Source: Saccharofermentans sp.
Lineage (GTDB): Bacteria; Bacillota_A; Clostridia; Saccharofermentanales; Saccharofermentanaceae
NCBI GenBank assembly: GCA_024692105.1
Contig: JAILMZ010000113.1
Coordinates: 1 to 13,912, forward strand
Length of the DNA stretch: 13,912 nucleotides
Reading direction: 5' to 3'
Below, one piece after another: positions 1 to 6,625 of the stretch. How positions within the stretch are numbered: position 1 is the first letter of the stretch; every line of letters starts with the position of its first letter. The notes under the pieces were generated by a model that saw only the letters and a program-made list of their open reading frames with translations, was not told the origin of the DNA and made no database searches. The translations under genes were made by a program, and so were the position numbers.

Positions 1-1083
1 AAGCAGGCAGCCCTTCATTATCTCGTCTTCGAGGTTGACCTCGAATTCCTTTGTCTCTTTGTTGTAGAAGTGCGTGAGGAACGCGGAGATGTTGCCTGAC
101 AGCATCTTGGAAGCATCCCACGGTACCTGGCGCTGAAGCTCGTCGCCGGGGAGGATGATGACGCCGTTGTCCGTGATGACCTCGTGATCAGGGGAAGAAC
201 CTTCGACGTTACCGCCGGTGGATACTGCCATGTCTACGATGACTGCGCCGGGCTGCATGCGGTCGAGCACGTCCTTCTTGATGAGGACCGGAGCCTTGCG
301 TCCGAAAACTTTCGCCGTTGTGATAACGATGTTAGCCTTCTCGCACACCTTTGCCTGAGCTTCCTGCTGCTTTGCAATCTGCTCGGGTGTGAGTTCCTTT
401 GCATAGCCCTGGGAGGTCTGTCCCATATCGCCCAAGTCGATCTTAACGAAGTTCGCACCGAGAGACTTAACCTGCTCTTCTACGACAGGTCTCGTATCAA
501 AAGCGTCAACTCTTGCACCGAGTCTCTTCGCGGTAGCGATAGCCTGGAGACCTGCAACGCCAACGCCGATGATGAAGCATCTTGCGGGGTTGATGTTACC
601 TGCAGGGGTAACCATCATGGGCAGGATCTTGGGAAGCCTTGTGGCAGCATTGAGCACTGCGACATAACCTGCGAGTGAAGTCTGAGAGGACTGAACGTCC
701 ATCTTCTGAGCCAGAGTTGTTCTCGGGATCATCTCGAGAGATACTGCCTGGATCTGATTATCTGCGAATTCCTTGAGGAGCGCCTTCTCGTTGAAGGGAT
801 CGAGGAAACTGACATGAAGCGTATCAGGCTTCATTCCTTTTGATGTCTCAGGCTTTAAGATCCTTACGATGATGTCGGCATCGGCATATCCGTCTTCTTC
901 TTTGGAGACGATCTTAGCGCCGACGGCTTCATAAGAAGAATCTTCAAAACCGCTCTTCTGTCCTGCCCCGGATACGACCGTGAATTCAAACCCCATGCCT
1001 GATAACTTCTTGATGTCATCAGGGATAAGGGCCACACGTGTCTCGGCCGGCAGGCTTTCCTTGCAAACCAGAACTTTCTTCAT
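1..1083 (-). CDS. pntA: NAD(P) transhydrogenase alpha-1 subunit PntAA, partial (3' end outside window)
   Basis: I translated the minus strand from the ATG at 1083-1081. The frame stays open for 361 codons to the window edge, so the C-terminus is missing. The protein belongs to the alanine dehydrogenase/PNT family. Residues 1-140 form the PNT N-terminal domain, with a SLEMIPR motif near residue 115 and the conserved AQKMDVQSSQ segment at 125-134. A Rossmann NAD-binding domain follows, with GVGVAG at 173-178 and a VDAFDTRPVVEEQ stretch at 192-204. That RP..EEQV pattern and the N-terminal motif favour transhydrogenase over alanine dehydrogenase. PntAA binds NAD(H) on the cytoplasmic side of the membrane complex that couples hydride transfer between NAD(H) and NADP(H) to proton movement. 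The membrane partners pntAB and pntB would be expected just beyond the left edge, but are not seen. A GAGGGG ribosome binding site lies 6 bases before the ATG. Confidence 0.93.
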   Translation of the reverse strand, partial: MKKVLVCKESLPAETRVALIPDDIKKLSGMGFEFTVVSGAGQKSGFEDSSYEAVGAKIVSKEEDGYADADIIVRILKPETSKGMKPDTLHVSFLDPFNEKALLKEFADNQIQAVSLEMIPRTTLAQKMDVQSSQTSLAGYVAVLNAATRLPKILPMMVTPAGNINPARCFIIGVGVAGLQAIATAKRLGARVDAFDTRPVVEEQVKSLGANFVKIDLGDMGQTSQGYAKELTPEQIAKQQEAQAKVCEKANIVITTAKVFGRKAPVLIKKDVLDRMQPGAVIVDMAVSTGGNVEGSSPDHEVITDNGVIILPGDELQRQVPWDASKMLSGNISAFLTHFYNKETKEFEVNLEDEIMKGCLL

Positions 1084-1106
1084 TGGGCACCCCTCTGTAT
1101 TGGATT

Positions 1107-1130
1107 GTCGATACAGACAATGGTATCGAC
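1107..1130. promoter_or_regulatory. Inverted repeat in the pntA leader (possible operator or hairpin)
   Basis: Two perfect 8-base arms, GTCGATAC at 1107-1114 and GTATCGAC at 1123-1130, flank an 8-base centre. The element lies between the predicted pntA transcription start (about 1138 on the minus strand) and its ribosome binding site. A repressor there would block early elongation. The same repeat could instead fold as a hairpin in the mRNA leader. It does not match the Rex consensus (TTGTG-n8-CACAA), so I do not assign a regulator. Confidence 0.5.
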
Positions 1131-1144
1131 TTAAAAACTTTTAA

Positions 1145-1173
1145 ATTATAAATTCCTATTAAGACAATTACAA
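1145..1173 (-). promoter_or_regulatory. Predicted sigma-A promoter of pntA
   Basis: On the minus strand, a -35 box TTGTAA (1173-1168) is followed after 17 bases by a perfect -10 box TATAAT (1150-1145). Transcription would begin near 1138, leaving a leader of about 55 bases that holds the inverted repeat and the ribosome binding site. The promoter sits downstream of the terminator of the preceding gene, so pntA appears to be transcribed independently. Confidence 0.65.
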
Positions 1174-1211
1174 TAATTGATTAGAAATTCGTATTCATAT
1201 CTGACAATTAC

Positions 1212-1247
1212 AAAAAAGGCCCCGGAACATCAGATTCCGGGGCTTTT
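1212..1247 (-). terminator. Rho-independent terminator of the acidic membrane protein gene
   Basis: A 9-bp perfect GC-rich stem, GCCCCGGAA paired with TTCCGGGGC around a 7-base loop, is followed on the minus strand by six T residues (complement of the A-run at 1212-1217). It lies 22 bases beyond the stop of the 1269-2885 gene. The plus-strand side also has four T's, so it could work in both directions, but no plus-strand gene ends here. Confidence 0.9.
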
Positions 1248-1268
1248 GAGGTCAAAATTCAGGCTTGA

Positions 1269-2885
1269 TCAAAAATCGTAGTCTTCAAAGAGTTCTTCGA
1301 TCTCTTCTTCCAAATCCTCTATGAGTTCGTCGATCTCGTCCTCATCGAGTTCTGTCAGTTCCGTGAAATCCTTTGCAGGAGCAGGAGCCTTGTCGTTACG
1401 GTCAAGCACGATGGTGATCTCCATATCGCTGATGGTATCGAACATATCGTTGTTGCTGTAGCTGGAATTGTAGCCGCTGCCGTAGTCGATCTCCTCAAGG
1501 ATTATCGTGCGGGTATCGCCGTTATCGAGCATGTTGAACTCGAGGGTGAAATAAGGCGCGTAATCATACCACTCATCCTTCTCGCCTTCATATTCGATGG
1601 TGAACTCGCCGGTCTTCTTGTCCCAGTTGAACTCGACGGCAGCACCGCTCTCGGTGGAATAGGAATCCCAGTCAGAATACTCGGTATCCCTGCTGGTCTC
1701 AACTTCAAGTGTGGCAATAAAGGCCTTGTTGTCATTCTGCTCGATCTCGAATACGATCTCGCCGGATTCGACCGATGTGGAATAATCCGAAGAAGACTCC
1801 ATCTCAAAGCTTAAAGACTTCTCGCCGACACCATCGAGTTTCTTTCCGAGAACGAGCGACATCTCGACGCTTTCGGAAGAAGGACCGGAATACTCGTTGC
1901 CGTCATCCTCGAACTCCAATTCAAGGTCTACCTGGACCAGTTTTGTTCCGGACTTTGAGATATAGAACTTAGCACAGAAATCAAGCTCTGCACCATTCAT
2001 ATCGTCTTCGATCGCATCTTCAAGTTCATCCAGCTCATCGTAGAATTCATCAGCGAGATCATAGTTGTCGCTATCGGCATTTGCGGCGAGCAGTTCGATG
2101 TATTCTTCGAGTTCCTTATCGTCCTGCGCATATTCAACGATATTCAGCATGATATCGCCGAGCTGCTCTTCGTCGAATTCGACTGTTACGACATTGCAGG
2201 AGATCTTATCGGATCCGCAGGTGACCGTCTCAGAGCTCTTGGTTACGTCAGAATTTGCGACGAGCTCCTTGATGAAGAGATTACGGTACTTCTCTTCAAG
2301 CTTCTCTGCCATGCTCTGGATCTTGGTGTCGCTCTCAACGTTGGAGCCGAGGTTCATAAGATACTGTCCGAAAATGGCATACTTATAGCTGTTGGAATCA
2401 TAATTGCTGTAATCATACGGATCGTAGCTCTCGGGGTCAAAAGGTGAGTCCTCGATATTATCCTCGATGTTCTTAAGATCGAAGCCGTATACTTCGTCAT
2501 CTACTTCAGGGCAGCTTAATGTCAGTGCATTTTTGTCATATGCTGCGTTGAATGAGACGATCGTCTCATTGTCTTCGTCAAGAGCACTGAGAACAACGGC
2601 GCCGTTACCTTTGCCTGCGTTCTCGTAAACCTTGGCGGAAACATAGAGATCGTCATTGCCGTCAGACAGAGGCTCAAGATTTGCCGATACTTCGACAGAA
2701 CCTCCGTTGGCGACATCGTCCGCCAGTTTGTACCATTCAAGGTTCTTTATATCCTTTGATGTGTTTGCAGCCGCACGGATCAGCAAAGACTCCGGCGTGT
2801 TAAGGATAATGGCAGCCGTGATACCGCCTGCAATTGCAAGCGCGACGACGACGCAGCCCGCAATGATCAATACTTTCTTATTCAT
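1269..2885 (-). CDS. Membrane-anchored, very acidic extracytoplasmic protein of unknown function
   Basis: I do not recognise this 538-residue protein. After a short basic start (MNKK), residues 5-28 form one hydrophobic segment, probably an uncleaved signal anchor. The rest should lie outside the membrane. It is rich in Asp, Glu, Ser and Tyr, with Tyr/Asp/Ser-rich stretches near residues 155-175 and an almost purely acidic tail (about the last 30 residues). Alternating beta-type segments with conserved-looking charge patterns suggest a large beta-sheet domain, but this is only an impression. I chose the ATG at 2885 rather than the ATG five codons upstream because a GGAGGT site (2893-2898) sits 7 bases before it and would overlap the upstream start. 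A promoter precedes it and a strong terminator follows, so it is probably a single-gene transcript. Confidence 0.85.
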   Translation of the reverse strand: MNKKVLIIAGCVVVALAIAGGITAAIILNTPESLLIRAAANTSKDIKNLEWYKLADDVANGGSVEVSANLEPLSDGNDDLYVSAKVYENAGKGNGAVVLSALDEDNETIVSFNAAYDKNALTLSCPEVDDEVYGFDLKNIEDNIEDSPFDPESYDPYDYSNYDSNSYKYAIFGQYLMNLGSNVESDTKIQSMAEKLEEKYRNLFIKELVANSDVTKSSETVTCGSDKISCNVVTVEFDEEQLGDIMLNIVEYAQDDKELEEYIELLAANADSDNYDLADEFYDELDELEDAIEDDMNGAELDFCAKFYISKSGTKLVQVDLELEFEDDGNEYSGPSSESVEMSLVLGKKLDGVGEKSLSFEMESSSDYSTSVESGEIVFEIEQNDNKAFIATLEVETSRDTEYSDWDSYSTESGAAVEFNWDKKTGEFTIEYEGEKDEWYDYAPYFTLEFNMLDNGDTRTIILEEIDYGSGYNSSYSNNDMFDTISDMEITIVLDRNDKAPAPAKDFTELTELDEDEIDELIEDLEEEIEELFEDYDF

Positions 2886-2908
2886 ACACCTTACCTCCAA
2901 TGCACCCT

Positions 2909-2937
2909 ATAATAGCAAATAGTCTCTGAAATGTCGA
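2909..2937 (-). promoter_or_regulatory. Predicted promoter of the acidic membrane protein gene
   Basis: On the minus strand a -35 box TCGACA (2937-2932, 5 of 6 consensus bases) is separated by 17 bases from a -10 box TATTAT (2914-2909, 5 of 6). Transcription would start near 2902, just upstream of the GGAGGT ribosome binding site at 2898-2893, giving a very short leader. Confidence 0.55.
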
Positions 2938-2955
2938 TTTTCTTTGACAAATGCC

Positions 2956-3016
2956 GATAGTTAGTTTCTGTAATATACTTACTATCGCACGTATGATAGT
3001 ACACAATCGCTACTAT
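2956..3016. promoter_or_regulatory. Array of GATAGT/ACTATC half-sites between divergent genes
   Basis: Four copies of the same six-base half-site, or close variants, occur in 61 bases: GATAGT at 2956-2961, TACTATC at 2980-2986, GATAGTA at 2995-3001 and TACTAT at 3011-3016. The middle two form a perfect 7-base inverted repeat spanning 2980-3001 with an 8-base centre. The array lies upstream of the CAP-domain gene and behind the -35 box of the acidic protein gene. Multiple, alternately oriented half-sites are typical of cooperative binding by a dimeric regulator. The regulator is not encoded in the window. A TTGACA (2944-2949) and a TAATAT (2971-2976) are present, but their 21-base spacing is too long for a standard promoter. 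Confidence 0.45.
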
Positions 3017-3056
3017 GTCAACAGAAATCTCGGCCGTTCCCGGCAAGATTTTAGGC

Positions 3057-3079
3057 ACACCGATACGATTAATCGGTGT
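3057..3079 (+). promoter_or_regulatory. Hairpin in the presumed leader of the CAP-domain gene
   Basis: ACACCGAT (3057-3064) and ATCGGTGT (3072-3079) are perfect 8-base complements around a 7-base loop. The hairpin lies 45 bases before the CAP-gene start and is followed by an AT-rich run without a clear T-tract. It may be a leader structure or an operator. I would not call it a terminator. Confidence 0.3.
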
Positions 3080-3124
3080 ATTATTATCTCAATCTACTGA
3101 GTACATCATCGAGGGGAATTACTG

Positions 3125-4501
3125 ATGTCAGAGAGTGGGAACGGGAAAAAGAAGAATAGCTTAACTGTATTTGCGACAGGTGTACTGTTTGTCACCTTTG
3201 TTTTCTGTTGCAGTGTCTACGGGTCGATAGTGATCCCCCAGTTGGCTGAAAAGAACGTCAGAGCCACAATGATCCCTGATGTGGCAACGCGTCCGGTTGA
3301 AGCACCTGCGCAGACACAAGAAGTACCGGAAGAAGAAGTAAAGGGCGTAAAGAACGTCAGCATCGATGTCATCAAGCCCGGAATGGAAGACGGGACCAAG
3401 GGCGGAAGCATGAATGCCATGCCGCTTTATGCCGGTGAGACAGTCGCTTTTACCCTTTTACAGCCGGATGATTGTTTTTATGTGTTTATCGTAGACACGG
3501 ATTCCTATAAGTATCCCAGTGATTTCGCCGAGTATGAAGGCACGATCGATGCCGGACACATTATCCAGGTCATCGCGTTATCGGATAACGGATGGGCTGC
3601 GGTATACGATAACGGCATCAAGTATGTGGAATCGTCATGTCTCGTTCCGACCATCAGGCCCGAGACGTGGAATGACGAAGATACAATAGATCCTTCAAGC
3701 ATCTCTTCCACCTCGGCAGGCGAAGACGGTGCAATCCTCGGAAGCAAATTCTTTACTTCCGTACCCGGCGGCAAATACTATTTTATAGACGTGAATGCCC
3801 AGCTCCGCATCCTGCCGACTGCAGATGCCTCGGGTTCTGTTACCGTGGACAGCGGAACGATGGTGAATGTTCTGGGTTTCAGTGATGACGGCTGGGCTCA
3901 GCTGGAATTCGCAAGCAAAGTCTATTACATCGATGCAAGTTTCCTTAAAGAACCTGTAGTAACCGAGGAACAGACAGAAGAAGGCACCGGTGATGCCGAT
4001 GCATCTTCGGAGGACAGTTCATCGGGTAGCAGCTCCGGTTCATCCGATTCATCCGGAAGCTCTTCTGCCACACCTGCACCTCAGGCTCCTAGCGCCGAGG
4101 TAGTAATCAATACCGCACCTGATACCGAAGCCGGAAGCCTTCTTAAGATGGTCAACGACCTGCGCGCAGACAACGGACTTCCTCCGCTTTCCTGGAGTGA
4201 TGACCTTGCGAGCTGCGCAAGCATAAGAGCAGCCGAACTGCCGTATGCCACGGACGAGCAGAACATGTCGCACATAAGACCGGACGGTTCTGAGTGGTGG
4301 ACAGTCAATCCTTCGATAATGTACGGTGAGAATCTTGCCTGCGGACAGCAGTCTGCTTCGGAAGTCTTCCAGGCTTGGGTGGATTCCTCATCGCATAAGG
4401 CAAACATGCTCGATCCGAATTATACGACCATGGGTGCAGCAGTATGCGTCTCCGGTGACGGAGCATACGGTACTTACTGGGTTCAGGAATTCGGTGTGTG
4501 A
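3125..4501 (+). CDS. Membrane-anchored SH3-like/CAP (SCP/PR1, YkwD-like) domain protein
   Basis: This 458-residue protein starts at an ATG with GAGGGG at 3111-3116 as its ribosome binding site. Residues 12-38 form a signal-anchor segment behind a lysine-rich start. Two SH3-like segments follow, around 125-175 and 218-275, each carrying a 'D-[ND/DD]-G-W' turn. A Ser/Gly/Pro-rich linker spans about 293-335. A CAP domain fills 338-458. Its family signatures are visible: H383 in MSHIRPDG, E402 in YGENL, H424 in SHKANML and the closing YWVQEFG. Bacterial CAP proteins are secreted or surface-exposed and generally of unknown biochemical role. Some occur with spore or cell-wall functions. SH3-like segments often bind cell wall. 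The upstream half-site array suggests regulated expression. The stop codon abuts that of the convergent neighbour. Confidence 0.88.
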   Translation: MSESGNGKKKNSLTVFATGVLFVTFVFCCSVYGSIVIPQLAEKNVRATMIPDVATRPVEAPAQTQEVPEEEVKGVKNVSIDVIKPGMEDGTKGGSMNAMPLYAGETVAFTLLQPDDCFYVFIVDTDSYKYPSDFAEYEGTIDAGHIIQVIALSDNGWAAVYDNGIKYVESSCLVPTIRPETWNDEDTIDPSSISSTSAGEDGAILGSKFFTSVPGGKYYFIDVNAQLRILPTADASGSVTVDSGTMVNVLGFSDDGWAQLEFASKVYYIDASFLKEPVVTEEQTEEGTGDADASSEDSSSGSSSGSSDSSGSSSATPAPQAPSAEVVINTAPDTEAGSLLKMVNDLRADNGLPPLSWSDDLASCASIRAAELPYATDEQNMSHIRPDGSEWWTVNPSIMYGENLACGQQSASEVFQAWVDSSSHKANMLDPNYTTMGAAVCVSGDGAYGTYWVQEFGV

Positions 4502-5098
4502 TCAGGCCTCGATAAGGTCTTTCCAGTATCTGTCGACAAGTTCATAGATCATCTTCGCGGCCGTATTTGCTTCGACCGGCTCTCCGTCGTCGTCGACGAA
4601 AGCGAGAAGAGTGGCTATCGTTATCATGTCATTCTCAATAGAACGGAGGAAGTCTCCGGGAGTCGTCGGAAGATTGCCGTACTGGCTGTATGAGATGTCA
4701 ACTGCGATAAGCGGGAAGACAAAGCTCTTGCACTGGTCTTCCAAGACCTGCGGAAGAACGGACACCAGCTTAAGCTGGCCTTCGGTGTCAGCAGCGGCGA
4801 AATCATCCCAGGAAAGATCCAGCTCTCCTTCGGAATCGGTCCTGATATAGTCGAGCAAGTCGCCGTGAACGCAGATCTGCTCGATGAACTGCTGCTCGAT
4901 CTCATCGAAGATCATGTCGGAGCAGGCAACGCTTAAGAGCACACCTTGCAGGATGATGTCGAACTGGGCAAGCGTGGATTCCGGCTCATAATCCGAACCG
5001 GATATCGTTCTGAAAACGCTGTCGAGACGGGATATGGTGTCTTCAGCGTGTTGATAAGACTCTACTGCTTTGTTGTATATCTGCTGCTTGTCGTACAT
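4502..5098 (-). CDS. Small alpha-helical protein, possibly TerB-like
   Basis: The protein has 198 residues from the ATG at 5098. A TTG six codons upstream (5116) is an alternative start, and neither has a convincing ribosome binding site. The sequence is predicted helical and cytoplasmic, with no signal peptide or membrane segment. Roughly residues 45-80 read like the TerB core: a hydrophobic helix with LLSVACSD, then an acidic 'FDEIEQQFIEQI' helix. In TerB-family proteins these positions carry acidic, metal-binding residues after an 'A.aDG' motif. Here the DG is replaced by DM, so any link is distant. TerB-like domains occur in tellurite-resistance and stress proteins, and no other ter gene is present. 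It is transcribed divergently from the SseB-like gene. Function is not established. Confidence 0.72.
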   Translation of the reverse strand: MYDKQQIYNKAVESYQHAEDTISRLDSVFRTISGSDYEPESTLAQFDIILQGVLLSVACSDMIFDEIEQQFIEQICVHGDLLDYIRTDSEGELDLSWDDFAAADTEGQLKLVSVLPQVLEDQCKSFVFPLIAVDISYSQYGNLPTTPGDFLRSIENDMITIATLLAFVDDDGEPVEANTAAKMIYELVDRYWKDLIEA

Positions 5099-5146
5099 AG
5101 CAATATTTAAGCCCAAATCGCAAATAAAGTAAAGGTGACGGCAGTA

Positions 5147-5155
5147 TGCTATAAT
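5147..5155 (+). promoter_or_regulatory. Extended -10 promoter of the SseB-like gene
   Basis: The sequence TGCTATAAT is a perfect extended -10 element (TG-n-TATAAT) with no good -35 box, which is normal for this class. Transcription would begin near 5162. That rules out the GTG at 5135 as the start of the downstream gene and supports the ATG at 5201, which has an AGGGGGA ribosome binding site at 5184-5190. Confidence 0.6.
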
Positions 5156-5200
5156 CGTGTGGTAAAAATAACAGACTATTATCAGGGGGATATCCTACAC

Positions 5201-6619
5201 ATGGGACTTTTCGGCAGGAAAGACAACGATAAAGGTGATGACCAGCAGCCCGCAAACGAGTTTGCGGAAGAGATGAAGGTCATCCTTGAAGCAAGGGAAG
5301 AGGTCCAGCAGGAGAAGGAAGAGAAAGCCAGAGCGGTAGAAGAAGCTTTTGCCAAGAAGCAGGCTGAGGCTGAAGCTATCGAGGCTAAGGCGGCAATGGG
5401 TGCTGCAGAGATACTTGCTCTCGACAAGGAAGGCGACAATTTCTATATCGTTATAGATGAGGTTCCCCAGGTGGAACCCGATATCGAAGGCGATCTTGTT
5501 TTCGCAGGCATGCTCAGAGGTAAGCTCAAGAAGGGCGATGAGATATACGCACTGCATGGTCACGGCGAAGTCCACAAGCTTCAGGTTCAGATAATCAGGA
5601 ACGAGGATCATACCGTCCTCGAGGAAGCAGAGAACGAGAGGGTCGAGGTAGAGGTCACAAAGGGTGATCTTCCCAAGCCTGCAACTCCCGATGAGGAGAT
5701 CGCAAGACCGATCGGACGTTTTGCAGTCCTTACGGGCAAGGCTCCAAAGACTTTGAAGCACGGCGATCAGGAGGCGTTCCTCGAGAACCCCAGATTCCTT
5801 GCCATGATGGCTGAGTTTGTCAGATTCGATGGAAACAAGGACTATTTCGGTTCCATGATGGCTGTTGCCATCGATTCCGGCTTCCTGGTTCCCGCGAACA
5901 TCTCTCCGGATCCGAAGACTCCCGGCAAGACAAGGCTGGGCTTCCCCGGAATGAAGGACAAGAACGATCCTTCGAAGGTAATGCTTCCCGTATTCACCGA
6001 TGCCAATGCGATGTCCAGAGGTTCATTCAAGGCGCTTAAGCAGGACAAGCAGACAGCGGTCAACATGTCGTTTGCCAAGATAGCTGCTATCGCAAGAGAT
6101 GAAAGACATGCGGGCTTCATCGTTAATCCGTTCGGTCCGGTCGTATTCACATTCCCCAAGGCTCTCGTTGACGGCCTTGTACTCTCTGCTTCTTTCAAGG
6201 AGAAGTATGGTGAGGAAGCAGCGGAGAAGACAGGTCTCGAATCTATCGGATCTTCACCCGTGGTTGCCGCTCCCGCAGCAGCAACATCCCGTAAGATGAT
6301 CGTATCCAAGCCTGCCGAGACCGGCGAGTTTAAGTTCATCGCTAATGCGGTAAGAAATTACGGAAATACACATCCGGAAGTAGCCAAGATCGCAGTGCTC
6401 CTCAGTGCATCTTCCGACAATCCAAAGGATAAGGCTTATCTTTGCATAGTTGATTGTAAGGAAGAAGATGCAAAGAGAGTCAGTGCCGAGATAGGAAAAG
6501 CCTGCAAGCCTTATATGAAGAACGTAAGGATAATGCGTTTCCAGGTGTTTTCCAAGGGTAAGTTCCCGGAAGACTTTGCCAAGAGCAATCCCTGGACATA
6601 CAGCAAGCTTCCTATATAA
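5201..6619 (+). CDS. Multidomain SseB-like protein with N-terminal coiled coil and beta-barrel segment
   Basis: The protein has 472 residues. It begins with a short basic/polar stretch, then a highly charged Ala/Glu/Lys coiled coil (about 20-68). Residues 80-155 look like a small beta barrel of the EF-Tu domain 2 type: a 'GDLVFAGMLRGKLKKGDEIY' stretch resembles the turn in translation-factor barrels. Residues 190-330 resemble the SseB N-terminal domain, with LPVFTD followed by 'FGPVVF'. Residues 364-470 resemble the SseB C-terminal domain. SseB proteins take their name from enhanced serine sensitivity in E. coli, and their biochemical role is unclear. The combination here is longer than a typical SseB (about 260 residues). 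The protein is cytoplasmic by appearance. It converges on the Sel1 gene, whose stop is only 6 bases away. Domain assignments are by eye. The coding call is firm. Confidence 0.8.
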   Translation: MGLFGRKDNDKGDDQQPANEFAEEMKVILEAREEVQQEKEEKARAVEEAFAKKQAEAEAIEAKAAMGAAEILALDKEGDNFYIVIDEVPQVEPDIEGDLVFAGMLRGKLKKGDEIYALHGHGEVHKLQVQIIRNEDHTVLEEAENERVEVEVTKGDLPKPATPDEEIARPIGRFAVLTGKAPKTLKHGDQEAFLENPRFLAMMAEFVRFDGNKDYFGSMMAVAIDSGFLVPANISPDPKTPGKTRLGFPGMKDKNDPSKVMLPVFTDANAMSRGSFKALKQDKQTAVNMSFAKIAAIARDERHAGFIVNPFGPVVFTFPKALVDGLVLSASFKEKYGEEAAEKTGLESIGSSPVVAAPAAATSRKMIVSKPAETGEFKFIANAVRNYGNTHPEVAKIAVLLSASSDNPKDKAYLCIVDCKEEDAKRVSAEIGKACKPYMKNVRIMRFQVFSKGKFPEDFAKSNPWTYSKLPI

Positions 6620-6625
6620 AAACAG

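Noticed and set aside
184..678. Plus-strand open frame of 164 codons
   Set aside because: It lies wholly antisense to pntA, whose protein sequence is clearly conserved, and has no family resemblance.
1..1083. Alanine dehydrogenase instead of transhydrogenase
   Set aside because: The AQKMDVQSSQ and RPVVEEQ motifs are those of PntAA. The families are homologous, so the distinction rests on these motifs only.
2840..2885. Lipobox (IAGC, Cys11) making the acidic protein a lipoprotein
   Set aside because: The hydrophobic stretch before the Cys is only about six residues and continues for many residues after it, which fits a transmembrane anchor instead.
2886..2900. Upstream ATG start for the acidic membrane protein (adding MEVRC)
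   Set aside because: The GGAGGT ribosome binding site overlaps this start and is well placed for the ATG at 2885.
4013..4068. Short repeats of TCC/AGC-type codons as a microsatellite or CRISPR
   Set aside because: They encode a Ser/Gly-rich linker in frame within the CAP protein, with no regular repeat-spacer structure.
5135..5200. GTG start 22 codons upstream for the SseB-like protein
   Set aside because: The extended -10 element at 5147-5155 lies inside this extension, and the ATG at 5201 has a good ribosome binding site.
5195..5761. Minus-strand open frame of 188 codons
   Set aside because: It is antisense to the SseB-like gene and overlaps its ribosome binding site region. The protein is Leu/Cys-rich with no recognisable features.
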